Made by a program: the position numbers and the translations under genes
Notes under the pieces: generated by a model
Told to the model about the DNA's origin: nothing
What the model saw: the letters and a program-made list of their open reading frames with translations, nothing else
The model's database searches: none
Assembly: GCF_040640155.1 (NCBI RefSeq)
Contig: NZ_JBFABE010000014.1
Coordinates: 89,599 to 153,598 of the forward strand
Source: Streptosporangium sp040640155
Lineage (GTDB): Bacteria > Actinomycetota > Actinomycetes > Streptosporangiales > Streptosporangiaceae
Length of the DNA: 64,000 nt
Direction: 5' to 3'
Part shown: positions 52,288 to 61,527 of the stretch, in pieces
Numbering within the stretch: position 1 is the stretch's first letter
Layout of the letters: each line of letters starts with the position of its first letter

Positions 52288-54048
52288 TCAGGTGAGCGCG
52301 CGAGCGGTGTGGATCAGGGGCACGTGGCTGAACGCCTGGGGGAAGTTGCCCACCAGCCTCTTGTAGCGGGGGTCGTACTCCTCGGCGAGCAGGCCGACGT
52401 CGTTGCGCAGCGCGAGCAGGCGCTCGAACAGCTCGACGGCCTCGTCCTTGCGGCCGATCATCGCCAGCGCCTCGGCCAGCCAGAAGCTGCACGCCAGGAA
52501 CGCGCCCTCGCCGCCCGGCAGGCCGTCCACGTCGTTGTCGGGGGAGACCGGGTAGCGCAGCACGAAGCCGTCGACCATCAGCTCGCGCTGGATGGCCTCC
52601 ACCGTCCCGGTCACCCGGGGGTCCTCGGGGGGCAGGAAGCCGACGATCGGGATCAGCAGCAGCGCCGCGTCCAGCTCCTGCGATCCGTACGACTGGGTGA
52701 AGGTGCCGCGCACCGGGTCGAAGCCCTTGTCGCAGATCTCGGCGTGAATCCGGTCGCGCAGCTCCTTCCAGTGCTTCAGCGGCCCCGGCTTGCCGAACGC
52801 CTCCACCTGCCGGACGGCCCGGTCCAGGGCGACCCAGCACATGACCTTGGAGTGCACGAAGTGCCGGCGCGGGCCGCGCACCTCCCACAGCCCCTCGTCC
52901 GCGTCCCCCCAGTGCTGCTCGACGTAGGAGATCAGCTCGAACTGCAGGGTCCACGCCCGCTGGTCGGCCTCCAGCCCCGAGACGCGCGACAGGTGCAGGG
53001 AGTTCATCACCTCGCCGTAGACGTCGAGCTGGAGCTGGTCCACGGCGCCGTTGCCGATCCTGACCGGCCGGGAGTTCTCGTAGCCCGGCAGCCAGTCGAG
53101 CTCCAGCTCCGTCAGCCGCCGCTCCCCGGCGACGCCGTACATGATCTGCAGGTCCTGGGCGCGGCCCGCGATGGCCCGCAGCAGCCAGGAGCGCCAGGCG
53201 CGGGCCTCGTCGAGGTATCCGGCGCCGATGAGCGCGTCCAGGGTCATGGTGGCGTCGCGCAGCCAGCAGTAGCGGTAGTCCCAGTTGCGGACGCCGCCGA
53301 TGTCCTCGGGCAGCGAGGTGGTGGGGGCGGCGACGATGCCGCCGGTGGGGGCGTACGTGAGCGCCTTGAGCGTGATGAGCGAGCGGACCACGGCGTCGCG
53401 CCACGGCCCCTGGTAGGTGCACTTCTCGACCCACTCGGCCCACAGCGCCTCGGTCTCGGCGAGCTGCTCGTGCGGGTCGATCTCGACGGGCCGGGGCTCG
53501 TGCGAGGGGTGCCAGGTGAAGACGAACGCCATGCTGTCCCCCTCCGACACCGTGAACCGGGCGTGGTGGGCGTAGTCGCCGCCCTCCAGCGGGACGGGGG
53601 AGTGCAGCCAGACCGAGTCGGGGCCGCCGACGGCCTGCAGGAGGTCCTCGTCACGCCGCACCCACGGCACGATCCGGCCGTAGTCGAAGCGGATGCGGAT
53701 CTCGGTGGCCATCTCCACCGTCCCGGACACGCCCTCGACGATCCGTACCAGGTCGGGGTTGGTGTGCCGGGTGGGCATGAAGTCGACCACCCGCACGGTG
53801 CCGGTCGGGGTGTCCCACTCGCTCTCCAGGACGAGGGTCTCGCCCCGGTAGCGCCGCCGGGTGGCGCGCGGGCGCTCGGCGTGCGCGGGCCCGATCCACC
53901 ACTGCCCGTGCTTCTTGTCGCCGAGCAGCGCCCCGAAGCACGAGGGCGAGTCGAACCGCGGCAGGCAGAGCCAGTCGATGGAGCCGTTCCGCCCGACCAG
54001 GGCGGCCGACTGCATGTCGCCGATGAGCGCGTAGTCCTCGATCCACAT
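52288..54048 (-). CDS. Glycoside hydrolase family 15 enzyme (glucoamylase/trehalase-like)
   Basis: A 586-aa GH15 protein close to the mycobacterial trehalase-type group. The N-terminal beta-sandwich begins IEDYALIGDMQSAALVGRNG, with SIDWLCLPRFDSP. The (alpha/alpha)6 barrel carries NWDYRYCWLRDATMTLDALI (general acid region) and a C-terminal EEYDPRYKRLVGNFPQAFSH. It hydrolyses alpha-glucosides such as trehalose or maltodextrins in the cytoplasm. No signal peptide is present. Confidence 0.93.
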   Translation of the reverse strand: MWIEDYALIGDMQSAALVGRNGSIDWLCLPRFDSPSCFGALLGDKKHGQWWIGPAHAERPRATRRRYRGETLVLESEWDTPTGTVRVVDFMPTRHTNPDLVRIVEGVSGTVEMATEIRIRFDYGRIVPWVRRDEDLLQAVGGPDSVWLHSPVPLEGGDYAHHARFTVSEGDSMAFVFTWHPSHEPRPVEIDPHEQLAETEALWAEWVEKCTYQGPWRDAVVRSLITLKALTYAPTGGIVAAPTTSLPEDIGGVRNWDYRYCWLRDATMTLDALIGAGYLDEARAWRSWLLRAIAGRAQDLQIMYGVAGERRLTELELDWLPGYENSRPVRIGNGAVDQLQLDVYGEVMNSLHLSRVSGLEADQRAWTLQFELISYVEQHWGDADEGLWEVRGPRRHFVHSKVMCWVALDRAVRQVEAFGKPGPLKHWKELRDRIHAEICDKGFDPVRGTFTQSYGSQELDAALLLIPIVGFLPPEDPRVTGTVEAIQRELMVDGFVLRYPVSPDNDVDGLPGGEGAFLACSFWLAEALAMIGRKDEAVELFERLLALRNDVGLLAEEYDPRYKRLVGNFPQAFSHVPLIHTARALT

Positions 54049-54156
54049 GCCTTGACGCTAACGCCTCGGCCACGGTGCGCGCTCCCGCCCGCGTTCCTTC
54101 GGCGTCCCTTCCGGGACCGTTCCGGGACCGTTCCGGGCGGGGACGCCGGCGCCCCC

Positions 54157-55650
54157 TCAGGGGACGGCCCGCTGCGCCGGGTGCTCGCGCATCATCGCGT
54201 GGAGCCGGCCGGCGAACGCCAGCAGCACCAGCGACGCCACGATGGCGATGCCCGCCAGCGTGAGGAAGTACGCGGGCTCGGACATGTACCGTCTCAGCCG
54301 CCAGGTCTGCCCGCCCACCGCGTCGCCCACCGAGAAGGAGATGAACCACAGCCCCAGCATCTGGCTCTTGAACGCCTCGGGGGCGAGCTTGGTGGTGACC
54401 GAGAGCCCGACCGGGCTCAGCGCCAGCTCCCCGAAGACCTGGACGAAGTAGACCAGCACCAGCCACCACACCGAGATCCTGCCGCCCAGGGCGAGCTGGG
54501 CGGCCAGTGCCATGAGCACGAAGCTCACCCCGTTGAGGAACAGGCCCGCGGCGAACTTCTGCGGGGCGCTCACCCGGTTGCCCAGCCTGACCCACAGGGC
54601 CGCGAAGACCGGCACCAGGATCATGATGAAGAACGGGTTGAACGCCTGGGTGGTGGCCGGGGTGATCTGAAGGCCGAACAGCGACAGGTCCGTCCTGTTC
54701 CGGGCGAAGAACAGCAGCACGGTCGGCGCCAGGTCGTAGATCATCCAGAAGATCGCGGAGGCGATGAAGAGCCAGACGTAGGCCTTCACCCGCGAGCGCT
54801 CGTCGTCGCTCAGGTTGTGGCTGCCGAGCAGGACGTAGCCGAAGTAGAGCACCGGCACGGCCACGATGAACAGCGTCATCACCAGCGCGAAGGCGTCCAG
54901 CGTGAACGTGCCCGACGCCGTCCAGGCGGCCAGCGCCCCCGCGACCGCCACGACGGAGACGACGACGGCCAGCAGGAAGTGCCCGCGCTCGGCCCGGGTC
55001 ATCCGGTGACCCGGCCGCTCGCCCACCCCCTTCAGGTGGCGCCCGCCCAGCACGTACTGGGTCAGGCCGAGCGCCATGCCGACCGCCGCCGCGCCGAAGC
55101 CCAGGTGCCAGCGGTCGCCCGAGGCCAGCCAGCCCACGACGAGGGGGGCGACGAAGGCGCCGATGTTGATGCTGAGGTAGAAGATCGAGAAGCCCGCGTC
55201 CCTGCGCCCGTCCTCGTCCGGCGGGTAGAGCCTGCCGACCATCGTGGAGACGTTCGGCTTGAGCAGGCCGGTCCCGACGATGATCAGCAGCAGCCCGAGC
55301 ACCACGAAGACGCCACCCCGCACCGGGACGGCCATGCTGATGTGGCCGAACATGATCACGAAGCCGCCCCAGAGCACCGCCCTGCGCGCCCCGAGCACCC
55401 GGTCGGCGATCCACCCGCCGGGCAGGGCGACCAGGTAGATGAGGGCGCCGTAGATGCCGATGATCGCCTGCGCGGTCTGCTCGCTCAGGCCCAGTCCGCC
55501 GGTCGCCGGGGAGGCGGCCATGAAGGTGGCGAGGATGGCCCGCAGGCCGTACCAGCTGAAACGCTCCCACAGCTCGGTGCCGAAGAGCGTGGCCAGGCCG
55601 CGCGGATGCCCGAAGAAGGTCCTCTCGCGAGTCGCTCCCTGCGATGACAT
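54157..55650 (-). CDS. POT-family proton-coupled peptide transporter
   Basis: A 497-aa, 14-TM transporter of the PTR2/POT family (DtpT-like), importing di- and tripeptides with protons. It shows the ExxER-type motif (ELWERFSWYGLRAIL), the PTR2 signature FSIFYLSINIGAF and the TM10 region GELALSPVGLSVTTKLAPE. It diverges from the acyl-CoA ligase gene across 178 bp. Confidence 0.94.
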   Translation of the reverse strand: MSSQGATRERTFFGHPRGLATLFGTELWERFSWYGLRAILATFMAASPATGGLGLSEQTAQAIIGIYGALIYLVALPGGWIADRVLGARRAVLWGGFVIMFGHISMAVPVRGGVFVVLGLLLIIVGTGLLKPNVSTMVGRLYPPDEDGRRDAGFSIFYLSINIGAFVAPLVVGWLASGDRWHLGFGAAAVGMALGLTQYVLGGRHLKGVGERPGHRMTRAERGHFLLAVVVSVVAVAGALAAWTASGTFTLDAFALVMTLFIVAVPVLYFGYVLLGSHNLSDDERSRVKAYVWLFIASAIFWMIYDLAPTVLLFFARNRTDLSLFGLQITPATTQAFNPFFIMILVPVFAALWVRLGNRVSAPQKFAAGLFLNGVSFVLMALAAQLALGGRISVWWLVLVYFVQVFGELALSPVGLSVTTKLAPEAFKSQMLGLWFISFSVGDAVGGQTWRLRRYMSEPAYFLTLAGIAIVASLVLLAFAGRLHAMMREHPAQRAVP

Positions 55651-55795
55651 GCGCCCCCCCGGTGCCGCCGTGTGATCGGATGGCCACTCTACGTACGGGA
55701 CCCGGCGACACGCGGACGCGGTTGTGCAACGTGGCGTTTCTTCTCCCTTTCAGGGGCTTGTCCGGAGGGAACGGCGTGTGGTGCGATGCATGCCA

Positions 55796-55805
55796 CTTGC
55801 GCAAG
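55796..55805. promoter_or_regulatory. Palindrome CTTGCGCAAG upstream of the acyl-CoA ligase gene
   Basis: A perfect 10-bp palindrome, 23 bp before the acyl-CoA ligase start in the POT/ligase divergent region. It could be an operator, for example for a TetR-type fatty-acid regulator, but no regulator gene is nearby. Confidence 0.3.
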
Positions 55806-55828
55806 CAAACACTTTCTGGAGGAGCGCC

Positions 55829-57664
55829 ATGGCCGGTGTCCTTGAAGAGCGGGCGGAGATCGAGCGGGAGATCGCGGGCCGTACGGTCTGCGATCAGCTG
55901 AAGGAGGCCGCCGAGGGCAATCCCGACGCCCCCGCCTACTCCGACCCGGTCGAGGGGGGCTGGTCGACGCTCACCTACACGCAGGCGCGGCAGCGGGTCC
56001 TGGAGATCGCCGCCGGGTTCGCCGCCCTCGGGCTGGAGCCCGGCGAGGCCGTCGCGCTCATGATGGTCAACCGCAGCGAGCACGTGCTGGCCGACCTGGG
56101 CGCGGTGCACGCCGGCGCCGTCTCCTGCTCGGTCTACTCGACGTTCGCCCCCGAGCAGGTGGCCTTCGTCGCCTCCGACGTGCGGGCGAGGATCGCGGTG
56201 CTCGGCGGCCCGGCCGAACTGTCCAGGTGGGAGCCGGTCCTCGACGAACTCCCCGAGCTGCGCACGATCATCGTGCTGGACGGTGCCCCGGCCGGAGACC
56301 GGTTCATGAACTGGGACGACTTCCTGGCCCTGGGCCGCGAGCGGCTCGCCGCCGACCCGGCGGCCGTCGACGCCCGCTGGCAGGCGGTGAACGCCGACGA
56401 CGTCCTCACCGTGCTCTACACCTCCGGCACCACCGGCAACCCCAAGGGCGTGCCGCTGACGCACTCCAACGTGTTCTTCGGGGTCGTGGCCACCAACCGG
56501 ATGGCCGACCTGCCCGTCAGGGGCCCCCAGATCTCCTACCTGACCTACGCGCACATCGCCGAGCGGGTGCTCAGCCTCTACCTGCCGCTGTTCAAGTTCT
56601 CGCACACCCACTTCTGCACCGACCTCGCCCAGCTCGGCGCGACCCTCGGCCAGGTCAAGCCGGTGCTGTTCTTCGGCGTCCCCCGGGTGTGGGAGAAGAT
56701 GATGGCCCGCCTGCAGGCGCTGCTGGCCTCCCAGTCCGAGGAGCAGCAGGAGGGCGTGCGCGCGGCCATGGCCGCGGGGCTCGCCTACGTCGAGGCCAAC
56801 CAGTACGGGCGCACCCCCTCGCCCGAGGTGACGGCCGCCTACGAGCAGGCCGACGCCTCCCTGCTGTCGATCATCCGGTCGATGATCGGTTTCGAGAACG
56901 CCGGCTGGCTCGCCACCGCGGCCGCCCCCATGCCGCTGGAGGTCCAGCGCTTCTTCGCCGGGCTCGGCCTGCGGATCCTGGACGTGTACGGGATGACCGA
57001 GACGACCGGCGCGTTCACCGCCAACGCCCCCGAGCGCTTCAAGCTCGGCACGGTGGGGCAGGCGGGGCCGGGCGTCGAGGTCCGCATCGCCGAGGACGGC
57101 GAGATCCTCACCCGCAGCCCGGCCAACACCCGTGGCTACCTGGGACGCCCCGAGGCCACCGCCGAGCTGATCGACGCGGACGGCTGGCTGCACACCGGCG
57201 ACGTGGGCTCCATCGACGAGGACGGTTTCGTCAGCATCGTCGACCGCAAGAAGGAGCTCATCATCACCGCCGGGGGCGAGAACATCTCCCCGGCCAACAT
57301 CGAGAACTACCTCAAGGAGCACCCCCTCATCGGCCAGGCCCTGGCCTACGGCGACGGCAGGCCGTACCCGGTGGCGATCCTCACCCTCGACGGCGAGGTG
57401 GCCCCCGGCTGGGCCCAGGCGCACGGGATCGCCTTCGAGACCCTGGGCGACCTGGCCGAGCACCCCGACGTCCTCAAGGCCGTCGAGGGCGCGATCGCGG
57501 TGGCCAACGAGAAGCTGGCCCGCGTCCAGCAGGTCAAGCGCTGGCGGCTGCTGCCGGTGGAGTGGACGGCCGAGACCGCGGAGCTCACCCCGAGCCTGAA
57601 GCTCAAGCGCCGCATCATCCACGCCAAGTACGCCGAGATCATCGACGAGATGTACCGCGACTGA
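55829..57664 (+). CDS. Long-chain fatty acid-CoA ligase (FadD15-like)
   Basis: A 611-aa adenylate-forming enzyme that activates long-chain fatty acids with ATP and CoA. The AMP-binding P-loop is VLYTSGTTGNPKGV. YGMTETTG, GWLHTGDVG and the C-terminal hinge IVDRKKELIITAGGENIS follow. The long linker after FFGVPRVWEKM marks the eukaryote-like FadD15/ACSL group. ATG 55829 follows CTGGAGGAG; upstream in-frame residues are non-coding. Confidence 0.95.
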   Translation: MAGVLEERAEIEREIAGRTVCDQLKEAAEGNPDAPAYSDPVEGGWSTLTYTQARQRVLEIAAGFAALGLEPGEAVALMMVNRSEHVLADLGAVHAGAVSCSVYSTFAPEQVAFVASDVRARIAVLGGPAELSRWEPVLDELPELRTIIVLDGAPAGDRFMNWDDFLALGRERLAADPAAVDARWQAVNADDVLTVLYTSGTTGNPKGVPLTHSNVFFGVVATNRMADLPVRGPQISYLTYAHIAERVLSLYLPLFKFSHTHFCTDLAQLGATLGQVKPVLFFGVPRVWEKMMARLQALLASQSEEQQEGVRAAMAAGLAYVEANQYGRTPSPEVTAAYEQADASLLSIIRSMIGFENAGWLATAAAPMPLEVQRFFAGLGLRILDVYGMTETTGAFTANAPERFKLGTVGQAGPGVEVRIAEDGEILTRSPANTRGYLGRPEATAELIDADGWLHTGDVGSIDEDGFVSIVDRKKELIITAGGENISPANIENYLKEHPLIGQALAYGDGRPYPVAILTLDGEVAPGWAQAHGIAFETLGDLAEHPDVLKAVEGAIAVANEKLARVQQVKRWRLLPVEWTAETAELTPSLKLKRRIIHAKYAEIIDEMYRD

Positions 57665-57671
57665 CCACGCC

Positions 57672-57708
57672 GCCGCCCCCGCGGGACGACCCGTTCCCCG
57701 GGGGCGGC
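57672..57708 (+). terminator. Hairpin after the acyl-CoA ligase gene
   Basis: A 10-bp stem, GCCGCCCCCG (57672-57681) with CGGGGGCGGC (57699-57708) and a 17-nt loop, lies just past the stop. Confidence 0.5.
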
Positions 57709-57983
57709 TCCGGCGCCGGTGCCCGCCGAAGAAGGAGCTGAACACCTCGGCGGGAAGTTCGGCTCGCCGGTGTCGGCCGTGTGGCCGGACGGGTTGCGAG
57801 AGCGCACGGTGCCGTAGGAGTAGCCGGTGACGAGCACCGGGTGACCGCCTCGGCCGGCACGGTCATCTCGATCGGGCGCCGGTGACCCCGGCGAAGGTCG
57901 CGCGATGCGGCCGCGTCGGCAGATGCGGCAGGAGCGCGGCCTGCCGGCTCTCGTGCGGCTCGTCCAGCGGCAGCCGGGCCGCT
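57709..57983. other. Intergenic segment with no recognised gene
   Basis: The stretch between the acyl-CoA ligase terminator and the IS5 remnant has short open frames on the minus strand, but none resembles a known protein. It marks the left border of the accessory island. Confidence 0.5.
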
Positions 57984-58500
57984 AGGACGTGTCGTCAAAG
58001 TGGTTGGGGATCGTGCAGCATGTAAGACGTGGTGCGACGCTATGGGCTGACGGACGCCGAGTGGCAGGCGCTGGAGCCGTTGCTGCCGACCTCGCGGATG
58101 GGACGGCCCCGGGCCGATGACCGGCGGATCCTCAACGGCATCGTGTGGAAGTTCCGGGCCGGGGTGGCCTGGCGGGATGTGCCCGAGCGTTATGGGCCGT
58201 GGGCATCGCTGCACACCCGCTTTCGCCGCTGGGCCGCCGACGGGACCTTCACCGCGATGCTGCAGGCGGCTCAGGCCCGGGCCGATGCCGCCGGTGACAT
58301 CGACTGGCCGGTCGCGGTGGACTCCACCATCGTGCGCGCCCATCAGCATGCCGCCGGGGCGCGAAAAGGGGGCACACGACGGCGGCGCTCGGACGCTCCC
58401 GGGGCGGCCTGACCTCCAAGATTCACCTGGCCTTAGTGGACCGAGATCGTCGGCGGCTGTCGGTTACCGCCGAGATCCAGGCCGGTTTCGCAGGGAAGCC
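57984..58500 (+). mobile_element. IS5-family (IS427-like) insertion sequence remnant
   Basis: The left part is retained from about AGGACGTGTCGTCAAAGTGG at 57983-58002, a likely terminal-repeat region. It contains a two-frame transposase that breaks off after about 450 bp. No right terminal repeat was found; the right boundary is estimated. Confidence 0.7.
58029..58500 (+). pseudogene. IS427-like transposase, orfA plus truncated orfB in the -1 frame
   Basis: Frame 1 from GTG 58029 gives RRYGLTDAEWQALEPLLPTS, GIVWKFRAGVAWRDVPERYG and AVDSTIVRAHQHAAGAR (first DDE Asp). At GCGAAAAGGGGG (58361-58372) the homology moves to the -1 frame, which reads GRSRGGLTSKIHLALVDRD before losing similarity near 58440-58500. 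A -1 slip at A4G5 is the normal programmed frameshift of this IS group. The truncated orfB, lacking the later catalytic residues, shows the copy is dead. Confidence 0.75.
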
Positions 58501-58552
58501 AGCGCATCCCCGAGGTCGTAGAAGATCCTTACGCCGTTACGTACTTCTGCTC

Positions 58553-58636
58553 TCAGCGGCGCCGTCCGCGCCGCAGCCCGTACAGCGCCAGTGACAGTCC
58601 CATCACCGCGATGGCGGTATCGAGCGGCGGCCACAT
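58553..58636 (-). CDS. 27-residue ORF with one TM helix (possible ancestral C-terminus)
   Basis: ATG 58636 opens a short frame, MWPPLDTAIAVMGLSLAL and YGLRRGRRR, a single hydrophobic helix followed by a positive cluster, as in C-tail-anchored proteins. It lies directly downstream of the decayed tail of the STAND-TPR gene. It may be a small membrane protein, or the original C-terminal anchor of that protein now separated by frameshifts. Confidence 0.3.
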   Translation of the reverse strand: MWPPLDTAIAVMGLSLALYGLRRGRRR

Positions 58637-58716
58637 GGGCGAGGTTGTGCCGGGTGGTCAGCGTGTCAGGTGCTTGGGTTCATGCACCCGCTCCTCCAGC
58701 GAGAGCAGCTGGGCAA
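58625..58716 (-). pseudogene. Decayed ninth TPR repeat beyond the STAND gene stop
   Basis: After the shift near 58745, another frame continues the repeat as VDAVVAQKLIAQLLSLEERVHEPKH. A second 1-base shift restores DTLTTRHNLAHVAA. The array therefore once continued by one more unit, and the present stop at 58717 truncates the protein. Confidence 0.65.
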
Positions 58717-61527
58717 TCAGCTTCTGCGCCACCACTGCATCCACCGCGCTTTCTTGGTCCAGTAGGCAAGAAGGCCCCGGGTGATCAGGGTGTCGGGGTG
58801 CTCGGTCCCCTGCATCTGCTCACGTATCGGCAGTAATTGGGCGAACATCTCTCGAGCCGCCACCGCATCCCCCGCCCGCCCCGTCCAGGAAGCGAGGTTG
58901 TGCCGGGTGGCCAGGGTGTCGGGGTGTTCGGCCCCCAGCACCCGCTCCTCCAAGGGAAGCAACTGAGCGAACATCTCCCGCGCCGCCACCGCATCCCCCG
59001 CCCGCCCCGTCCAGTAGGCGAGATCGTGCCGGGTGGCCAGGGTGTCGGGGTGTTCGGCCCCCAGCACCCGCTCCTCCAAGGGAAGCAACTGAGCGAACAT
59101 CTCCCGCGCCGCCACCGCATCCCCTGCCCGCCCCGTCCACAAGGCGAGGTTGTGCCGGGTGGCCAGTGTGCTGGGGTGTTCGGCCCCCAGCACCCGCTCC
59201 TCCAAGGGAAGCAATTGGGCATTCATCTCCCGCGCCGCCACCGCATCCCCTGCCCGCCCCGTCCAAGAGGCGAGGTTGTGCCGGGTGGCCAGTGTGCTGG
59301 GGTGTTCGGCCCCCAGCACCCGCTCCTCCAAGGGAAGCAATTGGGCATTCATCTCCCGCGCCGCCACCGCATCCCCTGCCCGCCCCGTCCACAAGGCGAG
59401 GTTGTGGCGGGTAGCCAGGGTGTTAGGGTGCTCGACTCCCTGTACCCGCTCACGTAGCGGGAGCAGCTGAGCGAACATCTCCCGCGCCGCCACCGCATCC
59501 CCCGCCCGCCCCGTCCACAAGGCGAGGGTGTACCGGTTGATCAGGGTATTGGGGTGCTCGGCCCCCAGCACCCGCTCCTCCACTGGGAGCAGTTGGGCGA
59601 GCATCTCCCGCGCCGCCACCGCATCGCCCGCCTGTCCCGTCCAGTGGGCGAGGTCATGCCGGGTGATCAAGGTGTCGGGGTGCTCGGCCCCCAGCACCCG
59701 CTCCTTCAAGGGAAGCAACTGAGCGAACATCTCCCGCGCCGCCACCGCATCTCCTGCCCGCCCCGTCCAGTAGGCGAGGGTGTGCTGGGCGGTCAGGGTG
59801 TCGGGGTGCTCGGAGCCGAACTGATCACTTACGGCGGTCAGGCGCCGGTGTTGCAGGGTGCGACCGGTACGCCAGTCGCCAGCGGCGTGCAGGTAGTCGA
59901 TGACTTTGCCCATGGCTGGCGAAGCAGGATCTAAAACGGTGCGGGCATGTGGCAGCAGTTCGGCATACACCGCCCGGTTCGCCAGCGCTTCGGCGTCCTT
60001 CGGTAAGGTCGCTTGCAGCAGGGTGGCTGCTGTGCGCCGGGCACTTTCGTGCTCGTTAGTGGATAGGGCGGCCAGGGTGGCGGCTTGGACCAGGCGGTGT
60101 GCGCTGACCGCGTTGCCGTCGGCAGAGCGGTTGATCACGCTGTAGGAGGCCAGTACCCGCAGCGCCTCGGCCACCTCTGCCTCACCGACGTCGTGCATGC
60201 CGTACAGCACCTGGCACGGCAAGTATTCGGGGGCGTAGCAGGCCAGCAGATGCAGGATGTCGATGGCCAGCGGGTTGGTCTGGGTGATGTGGTCGGTGGT
60301 AATCGCCAGGGAATGGCCCACCACCTCCTCCAGCAAGCCCGGACGGACAGTGCCCGGCGTGGTGTGCAGCAGGTGCAGGTAGCGGGCCAGGTCCATGCCG
60401 GGCACGGTGGCGATGTAGGCACCGGCGTGGCGCAGCGCCAGCGGCAGCCCATCCAGCTCGGCGGCGAGCTCTTCGGCCAGGCGCTGATCCCAGATGGAGG
60501 CCTCGCCGATCAGCTCGCGCAACAGCGCCACCGCCGCGGCGTGCTCCAGCACGCCCAAACACACCACGGCGCCCACGTCGCTCCAGTCGCTGCTGCGGCG
60601 GCTGGTGATCAGCACATGGCCGGTCTGTAACCGGCCTAAGTACGACTGCAGATGCGCGGGGTCGTCGGCGTTGTCGAACACCAGCAGCCACCTTCGGTGG
60701 GCACTGAGCCAGGCCAGCGCCCACGCCTCGGCCTCAGCCGCCGACGCCTGGGCGGCGGCCGCCGAGGCCACCCCGGCGCACAACGTTCGACACAAAGCGG
60801 CCAGACCTGCCTGGACGGCGTCGACGCCGTCGGCGTCGATCCACCAGATCAGGTCGTAATCATGACAGCGGACGGTGGCATGGTGCAGGGCCAATTCGGT
60901 CTTACCGATGCCGCCTAGCCCGACCACAGCCTGAGCAATTACCCCCGGCCCCTGATCCAGCACTTGGGCCAGCGTTCGCAGATGGTCCTCACGGCCCACG
61001 AACACGGCCGAGGCCCGCCGCGGCAAACCGGCCAAGCCGTTGGCTGACACTTGGGCTACCGGCGGCAGTAGCGGACCGGCCAGGGCTGACCCGGTAGATG
61101 TGGTGGTCAGGGTGAGTGACGGGTTTACGTCGTGGAAGATCCCGCTGGGCGGGTTGACGAGGTCTTCGTCGGTGCGCGCTGGTATACCAGCCTTCACGAA
61201 TGGTGCCGCGTTCGCGGAGGAGAAAAAACGAAGTTGTAACAGGAGGGCTGTTCCGGTGATGAGCAGGCCGATTAAGCCAATGAACATGCTGATCACGCTG
61301 GCGCGGCTGTCCAGCACTTCCAACACCTCATTTGGCAGGTTCAGCGGATCGGTGAAGAACCCGACCAGTCCAACGCCCAGCAGCCCCAGCGACAGAACCG
61401 CTATGACGGTCACAACACGGCGCAGACGAGAGCGACCAGAGATTGGCGGCGTGGTTGCAGAGCTTGGCAACGAGGGAGAAGACGACACGCTTCCCAGCTT
61501 GGTGCCAGCTGGCGACGAGTGGGGCAA
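58717..61527 (-). CDS. Membrane STAND (NB-ARC-like) NTPase with TPR repeats
   Basis: A 936-aa protein. Two N-terminal TM helices (VVTVIAVLSLGLLGVGLVGFF and SVISMFIGLIGLLITGTALLL) anchor it. An NB-ARC-like STAND NTPase (~170-430) has VVGLGGIGKTELAL (Walker A), WLLVFDNADD (Walker B) and LDGLPLALRHAGAYI (GLPLA motif), then a winged-helix part. From ~590 to ~925 there are eight 42-residue TPR-type repeats (WTGRAGDAVAAREMFAQLLP, EERVLGAEHPDTLATRHNL). The family is linked to regulated immune-type responses in which the repeats sense a ligand. TTG 61527 is the first start; GTG 61488 is an alternative. The C-terminus is an artefact of a frameshift. Confidence 0.88.
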   Translation of the reverse strand: MPHSSPAGTKLGSVSSSPSLPSSATTPPISGRSRLRRVVTVIAVLSLGLLGVGLVGFFTDPLNLPNEVLEVLDSRASVISMFIGLIGLLITGTALLLQLRFFSSANAAPFVKAGIPARTDEDLVNPPSGIFHDVNPSLTLTTTSTGSALAGPLLPPVAQVSANGLAGLPRRASAVFVGREDHLRTLAQVLDQGPGVIAQAVVGLGGIGKTELALHHATVRCHDYDLIWWIDADGVDAVQAGLAALCRTLCAGVASAAAAQASAAEAEAWALAWLSAHRRWLLVFDNADDPAHLQSYLGRLQTGHVLITSRRSSDWSDVGAVVCLGVLEHAAAVALLRELIGEASIWDQRLAEELAAELDGLPLALRHAGAYIATVPGMDLARYLHLLHTTPGTVRPGLLEEVVGHSLAITTDHITQTNPLAIDILHLLACYAPEYLPCQVLYGMHDVGEAEVAEALRVLASYSVINRSADGNAVSAHRLVQAATLAALSTNEHESARRTAATLLQATLPKDAEALANRAVYAELLPHARTVLDPASPAMGKVIDYLHAAGDWRTGRTLQHRRLTAVSDQFGSEHPDTLTAQHTLAYWTGRAGDAVAAREMFAQLLPLKERVLGAEHPDTLITRHDLAHWTGQAGDAVAAREMLAQLLPVEERVLGAEHPNTLINRYTLALWTGRAGDAVAAREMFAQLLPLRERVQGVEHPNTLATRHNLALWTGRAGDAVAAREMNAQLLPLEERVLGAEHPSTLATRHNLASWTGRAGDAVAAREMNAQLLPLEERVLGAEHPSTLATRHNLALWTGRAGDAVAAREMFAQLLPLEERVLGAEHPDTLATRHDLAYWTGRAGDAVAAREMFAQLLPLEERVLGAEHPDTLATRHNLASWTGRAGDAVAAREMFAQLLPIREQMQGTEHPDTLITRGLLAYWTKKARWMQWWRRS
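58790..59830 (-). repeat. Tandem 126-bp repeats (about eight copies) encoding TPR units
   Basis: A fixed 126-bp period is seen from the recurring CACCGCATCC at 58861, 58987, 59113, 59239, 59365, 59491, 59617 and 59743. Neighbouring copies are almost identical in DNA, including silent positions, with differences concentrated at a few codons. This indicates recent duplication or gene conversion. Confidence 0.93.

Noticed and set aside
53651..57745. 1364-aa minus-strand frame spanning the POT and acyl-CoA ligase genes
   Set aside because: It crosses real genes on both strands and has no recognisable domain along its length.
57709..57983. Minus-strand frame with VTGYSYGTVRSRNPSG as a possible gene end
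   Set aside because: No family could be recognised and the frame runs into the acyl-CoA ligase gene on the other strand.
58790..59830. CRISPR or dispersed repeat
   Set aside because: The 126-bp period is in frame and encodes TPR units inside one long ORF.
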